NCBI GenBank assembly: GCA_006226375.1
Contig: SBHC01000003.1
Coordinates: 1 to 64,000, forward strand
Direction: 5' to 3'
Source: Deltaproteobacteria bacterium
GTDB lineage: Bacteria; Myxococcota_C; UBA6777
Length of the DNA stretch: 64,000 nt
A program made the position numbers and the translations under genes. Each line of letters opens with the position of its first letter. Positions within the stretch are counted from its first letter, which is position 1. Shown here in pieces: positions 56,301-64,000 of this stretch. Below the pieces are notes generated by a model that saw nothing but the letters and a program-made list of their open reading frames with translations, was not told the origin of the DNA and searched no databases.

Positions 56301-58198
56301 ACACCATGATTGTGGAGCGAGACATCCGCTCGTCTCTTGCGCAGATTTACCGCCTGATGGGCGAGATCTACGCAGCCCTTCCTCCACACGAGTTGGAAGC
56401 CATCCGCGAGAACGAAGCCGAAACCGACCTTCCCAACAACCTGGTAGCAGACGCTATCGCTTGTTACGAAGAGTCTATCGCGCTCGCTTACCGCCACGGC
56501 AACCTCCGAGAGGAAGCCAAAAGCCGCATGATGATGGGCATCTACGAAGTGAACCGGGGCAAGGTCGCTCGCGGTCGCTACCAACTGGAGCGAGCCCAGG
56601 CCGCCTTTGAACAACTTGGAATGCAGCGCGACTACGAAGAAGTCACGGGCATGCTCAAAGAGATCGACGACTTCCAATCCAAAGCAGAAACGCCGGATAC
56701 AACGTCGTCGCAAGCCTCTCTGCGCCCTCCACGCTCCAAGATGGCCAACGTCGACAAAACCATGGTCTTTATGGTGACCTTTGATGACGATGAAGTCGGC
56801 CCTCCCCCCACCCCTGCGATGATGGAAGAGCTGGCGCTCGCGTCAGAAAGCGACGACGAAGACACCATCGCGGGAACGATAGATTCGATAGGACTCACTT
56901 CCTTGCTGGAGCAAGAAGAAAGCTCCTCCACCGAAGACGCCAACCTGGCTCCACCAAGCGCAGCAACCGTTCCGGCAGAGGCCCAAGGGGATGCAGCAAC
57001 ATTGCCACCCCCGAAGCCGCTGTCGATCGGGAACATGGAGGCTTCTCCGAGGCCCAAGGTTCCTCGCGAACACACCATGGAAGTGCAGTCGCCGGTGTAC
57101 TCCATCACAGGAGATACCTCCTCCAAAAACGATGATGTACCTGAGCACACACTCTCCATCAAACTTGCTGTGTCTTCCCATGCCGAAGACTCCGAAGCAT
57201 CGGCCAAGTCTGCAGAAACAACAGATGCACCTCAGCCCTTGCTGACAAGAGAGAGCCCAACCCAAGAGGACGCACCACAGGTCACAACGGAACAGGCACC
57301 CAAAGCATCGGTGGAAGGCAAGGCCAAGAAAGCCACCACGCTCAAGACAGAAGTACCTCAATCCCTGATTGAAAAGAGTCGCCGTCCTGACGACGAAGAG
57401 GAAACTTCGGCTCCCAAGCCTGCTCCCAAGGTTGAACTCCAACCTCCCCCGACCTCTGTCGATGCGCTTTCATCAGAGCCAACACCTCTGAGCAAGGCGC
57501 TGACCGAAGATCTGGACGGCGGCGGGATGGACTTGGAAACCATGGACGTGGTGGACACCAACAAAACCCGCCCCCCCGAATCCACACCGTCCCAGACCGC
57601 GCTGCCCAAAGTGCCTCCATTCCCGGCCGCTCCTGGAAGTGGTACTCACCCAGTACCGCCCTTCTTGGCAGCTCCGACAGGAGCGGTTCCAGCCCCAGCC
57701 ATCACCGACGCTGGAGCAACCGTTGCAGTGCAATCACCCAAGCGCCAGAGTCCACCGCCCCCGCCAGGTGGAGTGAACCTCTCGGCACCAACCCGTGAGA
57801 TTCCATCTCCCCAACGACCTGGGGTAGCAGGTGCACCCGCAGCACCGTCGCAGCCGGCCGCGAACGTACCACCCCCCGCGTCTCCACCTCCGGTGCTTCC
57901 GAGCGAGATGGACTTCCTCAACATGCCCGTGCCAAAGAAGAAACCCTCGGTGTACGACAGCCAGGTTATCATCGCGCAAGTGGCAGAAGACGACGACGTC
58001 TCTCTCCAGTGGTTCTCCGAAGGACGGAGCGACCAGATCGATCAATTCTGGAAAGAACGTTCTGAGGAATTGGGCGAAGTTCATGAAGAGATGGCACACC
58101 AACAACTTGTTGAAGAGTTGGACCAGTTGGATGAAGGGGATCAACGTGGCAACGCCCTCCGTCGCATTCGCTCCAAGATCAACAAGGACAAAGAGTAA
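53393..58198 (+). CDS. pseudocyclase-AAA-TPR signalling protein
   Basis: This 1601-residue cytoplasmic protein has a class III nucleotide-cyclase-like domain at about 35-205, but the metal-binding Asp positions of that fold (first strand ITYLYGVFGEVDG, second near LDRGRWSATLG) seem replaced, so it is probably inactive. An AAA_16/STAND-type ATPase follows (Walker A GDLGIGKS at 251-258, hydrophobic Asp strand ILFVMEDL). Tetratricopeptide repeats cover about 640-1110, with good examples such as RALSNMGQVYMVKGDYQRA-like and LAWALNNMGNLLLEQGDIEAA segments. A long Pro/Thr/Glu/Ser-rich linker (about 1115-1500) ends in an acidic helical tail. Such proteins in Myxococcota act as large signal-dependent scaffolds. 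It heads an operon with the next two genes. Confidence 0.86.
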   Translation: MSDTPKVAAESVESSGSETTAIRKFRESTGGGPRVQITYLYGVFGEVDGLEDEAATEDLRQKLMNRIRLVITETGGKFEDLDRGRWSATLGAEEPTEEDPLMAVTIGLKLLRLAAMTRKSPPLRMVTVTGRVSHKDLDLAPHIDPTNGTLTGGHELLRLARKIIRESEPGMLCADGLTYQMIRDTHFCHRLTDLPGTLSNIPIYEVHSAAGSTNVTYDPPLCGREDELKRLEKVFERVERGEGPVFFTITGDLGIGKSRLARAFVSNVRDRCALLRNPRERRRIDRWRRIPYSYFGEILRSHFEIIGHEEPHIAREKLLQGIEKAITAEDREELPKDTGRYLGLLCQVPFPEDPTRDEEDPAHLESRAFAALSQYLELASRNTPILFVMEDLYSADGSSLRLLQHLTEYLDPARILFLCVSRLDLLTELEQEANLNIPGERLILSSLKDDAARRMILQLLPDELDIPETLCDRILGIADGNPFFLRESLRDLAEQGLFEALQQGDIDQLEIPQNIEGILQARISRLSSQERDVLQKAAIFGKSFWRGGVEMLYRQDSNLKAGWRLEDGAVVERDDDLEPVLEGLVHKGVLQYQSSSDFDGDSQYNFVPSLLYEIAYNEIPQDVLAPYHLLVGQWLELMTARRNSDIGIEIAHHFDLGGAHEHAAKYHIEIGTNSLKMYATERAIDHLEKGLKHLAPHFFQQRCHGLRQLAEAYILNGQYQGAIKTFQELLDLSWKMGQRVLAGEVFIRMGWVYFLQRDFDNALKSMKNGHTLHQETLQQRGIASALSNMGQVYMVKGDYQRARLFLQEALETRRDMGHPGDLAWALNNMGNLLLEQGDIEAAKLHHKEALEIRKQIGNPHLIIRSMNNLALINLIQGNYDVALADLLVSSNLAQKVGEKLGMAVVMVNIGELYLLRGDNAQANKYLNLAMQLAEKLNDPLILAECYRLQGEILLEQEDRLEALECCHKAHTMIVERDIRSSLAQIYRLMGEIYAALPPHELEAIRENEAETDLPNNLVADAIACYEESIALAYRHGNLREEAKSRMMMGIYEVNRGKVARGRYQLERAQAAFEQLGMQRDYEEVTGMLKEIDDFQSKAETPDTTSSQASLRPPRSKMANVDKTMVFMVTFDDDEVGPPPTPAMMEELALASESDDEDTIAGTIDSIGLTSLLEQEESSSTEDANLAPPSAATVPAEAQGDAATLPPPKPLSIGNMEASPRPKVPREHTMEVQSPVYSITGDTSSKNDDVPEHTLSIKLAVSSHAEDSEASAKSAETTDAPQPLLTRESPTQEDAPQVTTEQAPKASVEGKAKKATTLKTEVPQSLIEKSRRPDDEEETSAPKPAPKVELQPPPTSVDALSSEPTPLSKALTEDLDGGGMDLETMDVVDTNKTRPPESTPSQTALPKVPPFPAAPGSGTHPVPPFLAAPTGAVPAPAITDAGATVAVQSPKRQSPPPPPGGVNLSAPTREIPSPQRPGVAGAPAAPSQPAANVPPPASPPPVLPSEMDFLNMPVPKKKPSVYDSQVIIAQVAEDDDVSLQWFSEGRSDQIDQFWKERSEELGEVHEEMAHQQLVEELDQLDEGDQRGNALRRIRSKINKDKE

Positions 58199-58209
58199 GG
58201 ACTCCCGTG

Positions 58210-58698
58210 ATGCAAACCACTTCCCGTCGCTCGTACCCTCGCGTTCCTGTGTGGCTTTGGGGTGTTGTCTTTCTGATGTCAGGCAGCTTGAGCTTCTGCT
58301 CGTCCGACTCCACTGGAGTCAAGTGGATCACACCACCTCCTGAACAAGCTGCACTGAACGCAGATATCCCCCTCAAATGGGAAGTGACCGGTTCGGCGAG
58401 CGTCACCTTTAATCACACCAACGTTCACGCCTGCCTTGCTGACTCCAACGAAGGCTGCACGTGTGTTCCCACCACAGTGAAAGCCTCAGACTGCTTCAAC
58501 TGCTGCGATGGCAACGATCGCTCGCAATGCAACCGGACGGTTTGTCCTCGCATCGACAGCGACGAACAAAACGGCGCACCTGGAACCTTCTCTGGCTCCA
58601 TCAAGTTGGGACAAGCTGGCACCTGGAATGTCTTTGTTCACACTCGCATCAACGATGTGGACTATGAATCCGACCTTGTCAAAGTGACGGTGCAATAA
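58210..58698 (+). CDS. small lipoprotein, function unknown
   Basis: This 162-residue protein has a signal peptide with a lipobox-like end (SGSLSFCSS) and a beta-sandwich-like mature part: LNADIPLKWEVTGSASVTFNHTNVHACL and GTFSGSIKLGQAGTWNVFVHTRIND resemble an Ig-like or carbohydrate-binding fold. A Cys-rich loop (CTCVPTTVKASDCFNCCDGND) lies between them. AAGGA is 8 bases before the ATG at 58210; a GTG at 58207 is also possible. It follows the pseudocyclase stop by about 10 bases and precedes the esterase by 6, so it is part of that operon. Confidence 0.8.
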   Translation: MQTTSRRSYPRVPVWLWGVVFLMSGSLSFCSSDSTGVKWITPPPEQAALNADIPLKWEVTGSASVTFNHTNVHACLADSNEGCTCVPTTVKASDCFNCCDGNDRSQCNRTVCPRIDSDEQNGAPGTFSGSIKLGQAGTWNVFVHTRINDVDYESDLVKVTVQ

Positions 58699-58704
58699 GA
58701 AGCC

Positions 58705-59898
58705 ATGACGGAAACATCCCCCGCATCCTCCCGACCTTCTCGGTGGCGACACATCCTCTCCTTGTTGTTGCTGCTTCCGATCCTTTCCTTCTCCTGGCTC
58801 ACTGTAGTTCGCGCACCGACCAACAAGTTATGGATGCTTGCGATTGTTTACACCGAAGCAGGTTACATTCTCGCTTGTCTCTTGTTGGTCGGCTGCTTGC
58901 TGGTGGATCGCTCTCGCTCCATAGGGAAGTGGCTCTCCACAGCCGGGATTCTAGGCATCGGCGTCCTTCTGTTGCCTTGGGCGCAAGCGTTGTCTCTGGC
59001 ACCTCAAGTCAAGCAGCAGTTGAATAGCACGTTTGACACCAAAGGAGACCTCTCCCAACCGCAAGCTCCCGGCCAAACGAAGCCCTTTCATTGGCATCGC
59101 CTGGTTTGGCAAATCTCCCCCGAAGTGAAGCGAAAGAGCTACACCGTTGATGCCCCAGGAAAGAAGCTATTGATTGATGTCTACCAGCGTCGGCTCGACA
59201 ACAAACCACAGCCGCTGCTGGTGATGATTCATGGCGGAGCATGGCGAACAGGAAGCCCCCGCATGCTCCCTGGGATTCATAGCTATCTTGCAGCCCGAGG
59301 AGTTACGGTTGCAGCGATTAGCTATCGGTTTATGCCCAAGCACAAGTTTCCCACGCAGTTACAGGATGTCACACGCTGCTTGAAGTGGCTCCGCCAACAA
59401 GCGAAAGCTCTTAAGATACAACCCAACCGCATCACATTGATGGGCCGAAGCGCAGGTGGACATCTCGCGCTGTTGGCCGGTTACAAAAGGGTGGTTCCAG
59501 GCATTCGTTCGGTCGTTAATATGTACGGACCCACCGACCTTCATTGGAGTTGGAAACATCCGGCCAATCCTTGGGTGATTAACTCCACCAAGGTGCTTCG
59601 TGGCTTCCTGGGAGGCTCTCCCAAAGAAGTCAAATCAGCCTACGACCAGGCGTCTCCCATTCAATTTGTTACCGCCAAGTCTCCACCGACTCTTATGATT
59701 CATGGGACCCGAGACGAGTTGGTTTCGCCCGAACATAGCCGCCGGTTGTCTGAGAAGCTCTTCAGGCACGGCGTCAAGCACATGCTCCTGGAGCTTCCTT
59801 GGGCCACCCACGGCTGCGACGCGTTCCTCTCCGGTCCTTCCGGCCAATTGAGCCTCTACGTCCTCGAACGATTCTTAAAAGCGACACTCTTGGACTAG
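58705..59898 (+). CDS. membrane-anchored alpha/beta-hydrolase (BD-FAE/HSL-type esterase)
   Basis: This 397-residue protein has three or four membrane helices in its first ~100 residues (HILSLLLLLPILSFSWLTVV, GYILACLLLVGCLLV, AGILGIGVLLLPW). The C-terminal domain is an esterase of the hormone-sensitive-lipase / BD-FAE type: HGGAW oxyanion loop (176-180), nucleophile GRSAGG (Ser249), Asp337 in GTRDEL and His369 in WATHGCD complete a triad. It would hydrolyse carboxylic esters of short or bulky substrates. It starts 6 bases after the lipoprotein stop, in the same operon as the pseudocyclase giant, and converges with the Cys-rich lipoprotein gene. The substrate is unknown. Confidence 0.91.
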   Translation: MTETSPASSRPSRWRHILSLLLLLPILSFSWLTVVRAPTNKLWMLAIVYTEAGYILACLLLVGCLLVDRSRSIGKWLSTAGILGIGVLLLPWAQALSLAPQVKQQLNSTFDTKGDLSQPQAPGQTKPFHWHRLVWQISPEVKRKSYTVDAPGKKLLIDVYQRRLDNKPQPLLVMIHGGAWRTGSPRMLPGIHSYLAARGVTVAAISYRFMPKHKFPTQLQDVTRCLKWLRQQAKALKIQPNRITLMGRSAGGHLALLAGYKRVVPGIRSVVNMYGPTDLHWSWKHPANPWVINSTKVLRGFLGGSPKEVKSAYDQASPIQFVTAKSPPTLMIHGTRDELVSPEHSRRLSEKLFRHGVKHMLLELPWATHGCDAFLSGPSGQLSLYVLERFLKATLLD

Positions 59899-59907
59899 AG
59901 AACCTTC

Positions 59908-60681
59908 TTAATCCTTTTGTTCCCCAACACGTTCAGTGCTTCCACTTCCTTCCGTGGTGCTTTCGGACGTTGCGCTCTCCGCTGCATTCTCGGCTGTGGC
60001 TTCGGCCTCTGCTGAACTTTCGCTTCCTGTGCCACCCTCCAACGTTGCTTCTGCTCCACCATCTGCTCCACCATCTGCGACACCCTCTCCTTCTCCAAGA
60101 GCTTCGCTGTTCACAGACTCTCCCAACACGCCATCGGCTCCTGTGCTGTTGGAAACACATTGACGGGGCGCACCGGTGGGTGTGGTCAAGGACGCTGTGT
60201 TGGTGTTGTTTGCGTTGGCATTGTTGTTGTTGTTTCGAGTCAGGCACAAACCGTTGGCCTGTTGGCATGTGTCTTGACAGGTGCAGGTGACCTCGGATTT
60301 GACCTTGCCCCCTTCACGGGTGATTCGCAGACAACCTGAGATTCGTTCACAATCACGGTCGGAGAAACATTCACGCTGGCAGTAAGAGTTGGAGCCTGAG
60401 CCGCACTTGCAAGCTCCCTCTTGGCAGGTATAGCCTCGGGAGGTGTCGCATTGTTCGTTGGTTGTGCAAGAAGAGTGACAGACGACGCGGCTTCCGTCGC
60501 AAGCGTATCCCGCACATTCGTAGTTGTTGCGACAGAATCGGTCCTGACACCCCATGGGCAACAGGCTCCACATCGCGGTCAACAACAACGCCAAGCTGAG
60601 AGGCTTGCTCCACCCAAACGAAAGGAGCCATTGCGCCTTGTGCCAAAGGTCCGAATCGTGCGAGGATTGCTGGTTTTCCAT
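59908..60681 (-). CDS. Cys-rich lipoprotein with low-complexity tail
   Basis: This 257-residue protein has a signal ending in LLPMGC, followed by about 110 residues with many cysteines arranged as in small disulfide-rich modules (CRNNYECAGYACDG, CDTSRGYTCQEGACKC, CFSDRDCERISGC). The C-terminal half is low complexity: an Asn-rich stretch, then Gly/Ala/Ser/Glu-rich sequence. The ATG at 60681 (MENQQSS) is preferred over 60705. It resembles other envelope lipoproteins of this organism type with Cys modules and long linkers. No function is visible. It is divergent from the beta-propeller lipoprotein downstream. Confidence 0.78.
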   Translation of the reverse strand: MENQQSSHDSDLWHKAQWLLSFGWSKPLSLALLLTAMWSLLPMGCQDRFCRNNYECAGYACDGSRVVCHSSCTTNEQCDTSRGYTCQEGACKCGSGSNSYCQRECFSDRDCERISGCLRITREGGKVKSEVTCTCQDTCQQANGLCLTRNNNNNANANNTNTASLTTPTGAPRQCVSNSTGADGVLGESVNSEALGEGEGVADGGADGGAEATLEGGTGSESSAEAEATAENAAESATSESTTEGSGSTERVGEQKD

Positions 60682-60925
60682 ACTGCTGCCACCTGTACGC
60701 CGCAAACGGTAAGGGGTTGGAAGAGAGAGTGCAAGATACGCGAGATAGCCGCCTGCTGCAAGCGTTCAGATGCAGGTTGCTGGTGTTCACCCCTTGCCAC
60801 AATGAATCTCTATCCCTTAAAAGATTAGCGTAGTCATCGCAAGACTCCAAGGCAGAATAAAAAAAGGGAGCCGACAAAAGTATTCTTCGGGTCTCGTCTC
60901 CCTCGATACCACCGTGGATGAGTAT

Positions 60926-62203
60926 ATGCGCTTTGTTTTCTTAACCATTGGATTGTGTCTCACAGGGATGGTGTGGGGCTGGAGCTGCCGTCCGTATGCT
61001 CCGGTTCAGCCTCCCTCTGTTACCCCTCCACCGATCGTTACACACCCTACCAAGTTTGGGATGCCCCGTTGGGTGTTCCCTCGACGCTCCGGGCTGCGCT
61101 TTCCTGAAGTTATCATCGCGGCACCGGTTGCCAATCAGAATCATGTGTACGTTCTGACCAGCGACTCCTACGTCTATGCCATCGACTACAAGGGTGATGT
61201 AAGCTGGCGCTGGCCTCCCGAATCGATGAAGAACAAGCCCACACAGATCCGGATGCAGCCCGTTCTCTCACCTGACGGTCAGATCTTGTTCTTGGGCACC
61301 GAACGCAATTACATGTACGCGCTCAACACCGCAGGACAGCCGATCTGGAAAGAGGGCACTTGGTTGCCCGGCAGCCTCAGCGTAACGCCCCTTGTGACCG
61401 ACAAATACATCTATGCCTCCATGCAGGGAACCATCAAGGTCCTCGACTACGCAGGAAAGGCGCAGTGGAGTTACGCCACAACCAGCCGTCCGACCTTTTC
61501 CACGACGGCCCGCGCTCTCGATGGAACGCTGTACATCACAGACAGCAACGGTTATCTGCATGTGTTGTCGGATCGTCTCTTGCCAGGGCTGTCGAAAAGC
61601 CAGGAATGCCGGAACATCACGCGCTACAACACACTGGGCCAAGCTCCTCGGTATTGTCTGCGAAAGAAGTACTGCGCCAACATCACAACACCTCCGACGC
61701 TGCACCCAAACCACAACACCGTGTACTTCGGCTGCCAGAACGGCAAAGTGTTCGCCATCAACCCCAAGCTTGAAGAGCAGTGGACGTTTCAGAGCAAAGG
61801 TCCCATTCTGGCGCAGCCCATGACCAACGTGGACGGCTCTACTCTGTATGTCAGCTCTGACGACAAAAACCTCTACGCGCTCCAAACCAGCGACGGAGAA
61901 GAGTCGTGGACCTTCAAGAGCGGCCACTACAAGCAAGATCAAGAAGGCAAGTTCAGCGAGGAGCCTGTCGAGAGCTCGGTCATGTACATCAAGGCGCCGG
62001 TGACTCTCGACTCCATCCGCCGCTTGTATGTGGGCTCCATCAACCACTACACCCACGTCCTAACGCCCAAGGGCAAGCTGATCTGGCAGTACAAGCTGGA
62101 CGGTTGGATGGAATATGCGCCGCGGTACGTCTACAATTCCTCGATTCGACGCGGGACCTTGTTTGTCGTGACAGCCCGTCGCCTGTATGCTTTCAACTTC
62201 TAG
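60926..62203 (+). CDS. PQQ-like beta-propeller lipoprotein
   Basis: This 425-residue protein starts with a lipoprotein signal (LTIGLCLTGMVWGWSC). The body has repeated propeller blades of the PQQ-binding-like (BamB-type) class, with recurring patterns such as VYVLTSDSYVYAIDYKGDVSWRW, LFLGTERNYMYALNTAGQPIW, TLYITDSNGYLHVLSD and TLYVSSDDKNLYALQTSDGEESWTF. An ATG at 60926 is chosen; a GTG at 60914 is an alternative. BamB itself is a seven-to-eight-bladed BAM component, but this gene is not in a BAM context and may be any propeller lipoprotein. The next gene follows after about 65 bases. Confidence 0.88.
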   Translation: MRFVFLTIGLCLTGMVWGWSCRPYAPVQPPSVTPPPIVTHPTKFGMPRWVFPRRSGLRFPEVIIAAPVANQNHVYVLTSDSYVYAIDYKGDVSWRWPPESMKNKPTQIRMQPVLSPDGQILFLGTERNYMYALNTAGQPIWKEGTWLPGSLSVTPLVTDKYIYASMQGTIKVLDYAGKAQWSYATTSRPTFSTTARALDGTLYITDSNGYLHVLSDRLLPGLSKSQECRNITRYNTLGQAPRYCLRKKYCANITTPPTLHPNHNTVYFGCQNGKVFAINPKLEEQWTFQSKGPILAQPMTNVDGSTLYVSSDDKNLYALQTSDGEESWTFKSGHYKQDQEGKFSEEPVESSVMYIKAPVTLDSIRRLYVGSINHYTHVLTPKGKLIWQYKLDGWMEYAPRYVYNSSIRRGTLFVVTARRLYAFNF

Positions 62204-62267
62204 CACCTTTCAACATTGAACTCTCGCTTCTTGTGAATCAGCCTGTAAGCTCTGGAGCCACGCTTTG

Positions 62268-64000
62268 ATGCTGCCGAACACACTGCCCTCTCGATCCTTC
62301 TATGCTTGTTGGGTCACTTCTCTGTTGCTCGGGTTACTCCTGCTGTGGCCTCAGGCCTCCGCGCTGGCGGCTCCAGCCGAGAAGGAAGTGGAGATCCCCC
62401 TCTCTTTGGTCTACACCACCGACATCCAGGGACAGCTGCGGCGGTTCCAATGCCGCAACCGCGACGCATCCTGGCAAAACCAGATCGACCTCTCCAACCA
62501 CCTTTACCAGATCAACGCGCTGCGTCGCCGAATGCGCCAAGAAAAGAAACCCCAACCCTTGGTGTTCAACACAGGCGACAACCTGGCACCCAGCATCTCC
62601 GCTCGGTACCTTCTTGAGTTTGAGGGGATCGCGGGAATCGAGGCCATCGCTCAGGCTTTTGGTATGTTTCGCTACGACATGGTGGGCTTGGGGAACCACG
62701 AATTCTCGGTCAGCCGGAACAAGCTTGTGGGCTTCTTGGAGCGAACCAAGCGACTGGGCCTGCGGTTTTATGCCTCCAACCTTAATATACACCGGCTCAG
62801 CCCGCTGTTTCCGCTCTTGAACCGCAATCGACTGGATCGTCCCCAACGCTATTTTGTGTTTAAGCGCACGTACAAACAGCGTACAGTTCGCGTGGGAGTC
62901 TTCCATTTGTTGCCGGGGCAACTCAGCGTAAGCTCCGATCGCATGGAAGGATTGACCCTCCAAGACCCCTATGAGACCGCGCGCTCCATTGTCGCGGAGA
63001 TGAAGAAAGCCAATCCACCCATTGATGTGGTGGTCGCGTTGTCTCACCTGGAAAAAGGCAGCGAGAGCAAAGGAGCCAACATCAAGCAGCTTGCAGACGT
63101 GGAAGGCATCGACGTTGTTATCAGCAACGACTTTCGCTCCACCAGCAACCAAATCCAGGTGCTCACTCATGTGAATGAGAACCGAACGGTGTACATGGTC
63201 GGTGGCTCCCGTTACAGCAACTTGATCGGACACCTCAAGCTACGAATCAAAAAGAAAGCTGGACAAAAAGGTACCTTGGATGCCCTGAGCGTTCACCGGC
63301 TGACTCTCAACGCATCCCAATACAACCGAACCCTGCGACGAAGCCTCGTGAAGTGGGAGGTCGCGTACTGCAACGCCTGGGGACAAGCCCTTGGCAAGGG
63401 AACGATTCGTGACCCCAACGGAATGACGTTTGATCAATTTATCAAGTACGTCTTGAACTACATGCGCTTCCTCTCACAAACCGAGATCGCCTTTATCAAC
63501 ACCCGAGCGCTGCGCAACAACAACGATCGGTTCCCGCTCAAACGGTTTGTGACCAAAGACGACCTCTACCAAAGCATGCCCTACGACAACTCCATGTATG
63601 TGTTCCGTTTGCAGGGCAAGTACCTCACGGACTTTTTGTCTGCCACCGCCCATAACAATGAGCCCTTGAGCTTCGCAGGCTGGAACCCTGATAGCAGCAG
63701 CATCAATGGACGTCCGCTGGAAAACGACAAGTACTACAGCGTCATCACCAACTCTTTCCTCGCAGGCAAGTACGTCAAGACCTTGCAAAGCAACGTGAAG
63801 GAAAAGCAAAAAGCCATTGAGCAGCTGAAAAAGGAGAAGTCCGTTGCCAATCTTCGGCAGGCGAGCAACGAGCTGGTTCTGCTGAAAGAGAAGCTCAACC
63901 ACTTCACCACCAGCATGACCAAGTTGCGTTACGGAAGCTGCCCCAAGTCCAAAGGACCGGCATGTTATCCAAGGCTGCGAACTGCGATGGTTGCGCACTT
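62268..64000 (+). CDS. 5'-nucleotidase/UshA-like metallophosphoesterase (3' end outside the window)
   Basis: This reading frame is open to the window edge (at least 577 residues). It has a signal peptide (SLLLGLLLLWPQASALA) and a calcineurin-like domain followed by a 5'-nucleotidase C-terminal-type domain. Metal motifs are partly kept: GDN at about 103-105, GNHE at 142-145 and SH at 259-260. The first motif is DIQG (52-55) where DxHG is usual, and the GHxH region reads VISNDF (about 284-289), so metal binding may be altered. A helical stretch rich in Lys, Glu and Gln (about 500-550) lies near the visible end. GGAG is 12 bases before the ATG. If active, it would be an exported phosphatase of nucleotides or similar esters. 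Confidence 0.82.
   Translation, partial: MLPNTLPSRSFYACWVTSLLLGLLLLWPQASALAAPAEKEVEIPLSLVYTTDIQGQLRRFQCRNRDASWQNQIDLSNHLYQINALRRRMRQEKKPQPLVFNTGDNLAPSISARYLLEFEGIAGIEAIAQAFGMFRYDMVGLGNHEFSVSRNKLVGFLERTKRLGLRFYASNLNIHRLSPLFPLLNRNRLDRPQRYFVFKRTYKQRTVRVGVFHLLPGQLSVSSDRMEGLTLQDPYETARSIVAEMKKANPPIDVVVALSHLEKGSESKGANIKQLADVEGIDVVISNDFRSTSNQIQVLTHVNENRTVYMVGGSRYSNLIGHLKLRIKKKAGQKGTLDALSVHRLTLNASQYNRTLRRSLVKWEVAYCNAWGQALGKGTIRDPNGMTFDQFIKYVLNYMRFLSQTEIAFINTRALRNNNDRFPLKRFVTKDDLYQSMPYDNSMYVFRLQGKYLTDFLSATAHNNEPLSFAGWNPDSSSINGRPLENDKYYSVITNSFLAGKYVKTLQSNVKEKQKAIEQLKKEKSVANLRQASNELVLLKEKLNHFTTSMTKLRYGSCPKSKGPACYPRLRTAMVAH

Noticed and set aside
62334-63233. Minus-strand open frame of 299 codons
   Set aside because: It overlaps the 5'-nucleotidase-like gene, whose motifs and signal peptide are convincing.

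Overview
The window (64 kb, GC slightly above half by eye) looks like a chromosomal segment from a Gram-negative deltaproteobacterium, most likely a Myxococcota-type organism. The reasons are the many lipoproteins with Cys-rich or Pro/Thr/Glu-rich linkers, RCC1 and Kelch/SBBP-like beta-propellers, caspase-like and CHAT domains, large Ser/Thr kinase, FHA and PP2C signalling proteins, a sigma-54 enhancer-binding protein, and outer-membrane barrels of a kind common in that phylum. No tRNA, rRNA, CRISPR array, transposase or phage gene was seen. It reads as ordinary chromosome rich in large, poorly described signalling and envelope genes. The species cannot be named from the sequence.

Layout. 0-8.6 kb: 3' part of a sigma-54 regulator with a terminator behind it; a retinol-saturase/carotenoid-desaturase-like FAD enzyme and a fatty-acid desaturase; on the minus strand a GH10 xylanase lipoprotein and the three-gene proton-translocating transhydrogenase operon pntAA-pntAB-pntB. 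8.9-16.8 kb: a beta-propeller lipoprotein, then a plus-strand operon of ECF sigma factor, membrane-anchored anti-sigma-like protein, exported caspase-like protease fused to a predicted outer-membrane barrel, and an RCC1 lipoprotein. 17-23.8 kb: ankyrin/DUF1963-like protein, a membrane-anchored zinc-ribbon pseudokinase and a helical-repeat partner. 23.8-29.7 kb: outer-membrane protein (TIGR04551-like) and a large extracellular lipase-like protein, plus a small envelope protein. 29.7-33.2 kb: a CHAT-like domain fused to a complete ClpC-type double AAA+ unfoldase. 33.7-38.8 kb: a diacylglycerol-kinase-like enzyme, a NAD kinase-like enzyme, an exported Cys/Arg-rich protein and the ribosome-associated ABC-F protein EttA. 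39-48.8 kb: a three-gene operon of a giant protein with FHA-like modules, a protein-kinase-like protein and a PP2C phosphatase with a membrane anchor. 48.9-53.2 kb: an unknown beta-rich protein, a membrane protein, a single-domain response regulator and an exported protein. 53.4-64 kb: a pseudocyclase/AAA/TPR giant in an operon with a small lipoprotein and an esterase, then two lipoproteins and the start of a 5'-nucleotidase-like phosphoesterase.

How they may work together. NADPH supply appears twice (transhydrogenase and NAD kinase). Most of the rest can be read as envelope sensing and signalling: sigma/anti-sigma plus an exported caspase, kinase/phosphatase/FHA, pseudokinase, and pseudocyclase-TPR. 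The least familiar units are the FHA-like/kinase/PP2C operon, the CHAT-ClpC fusion and the sigma/caspase-barrel operon. All functional statements are inferred from motifs and gene order only.
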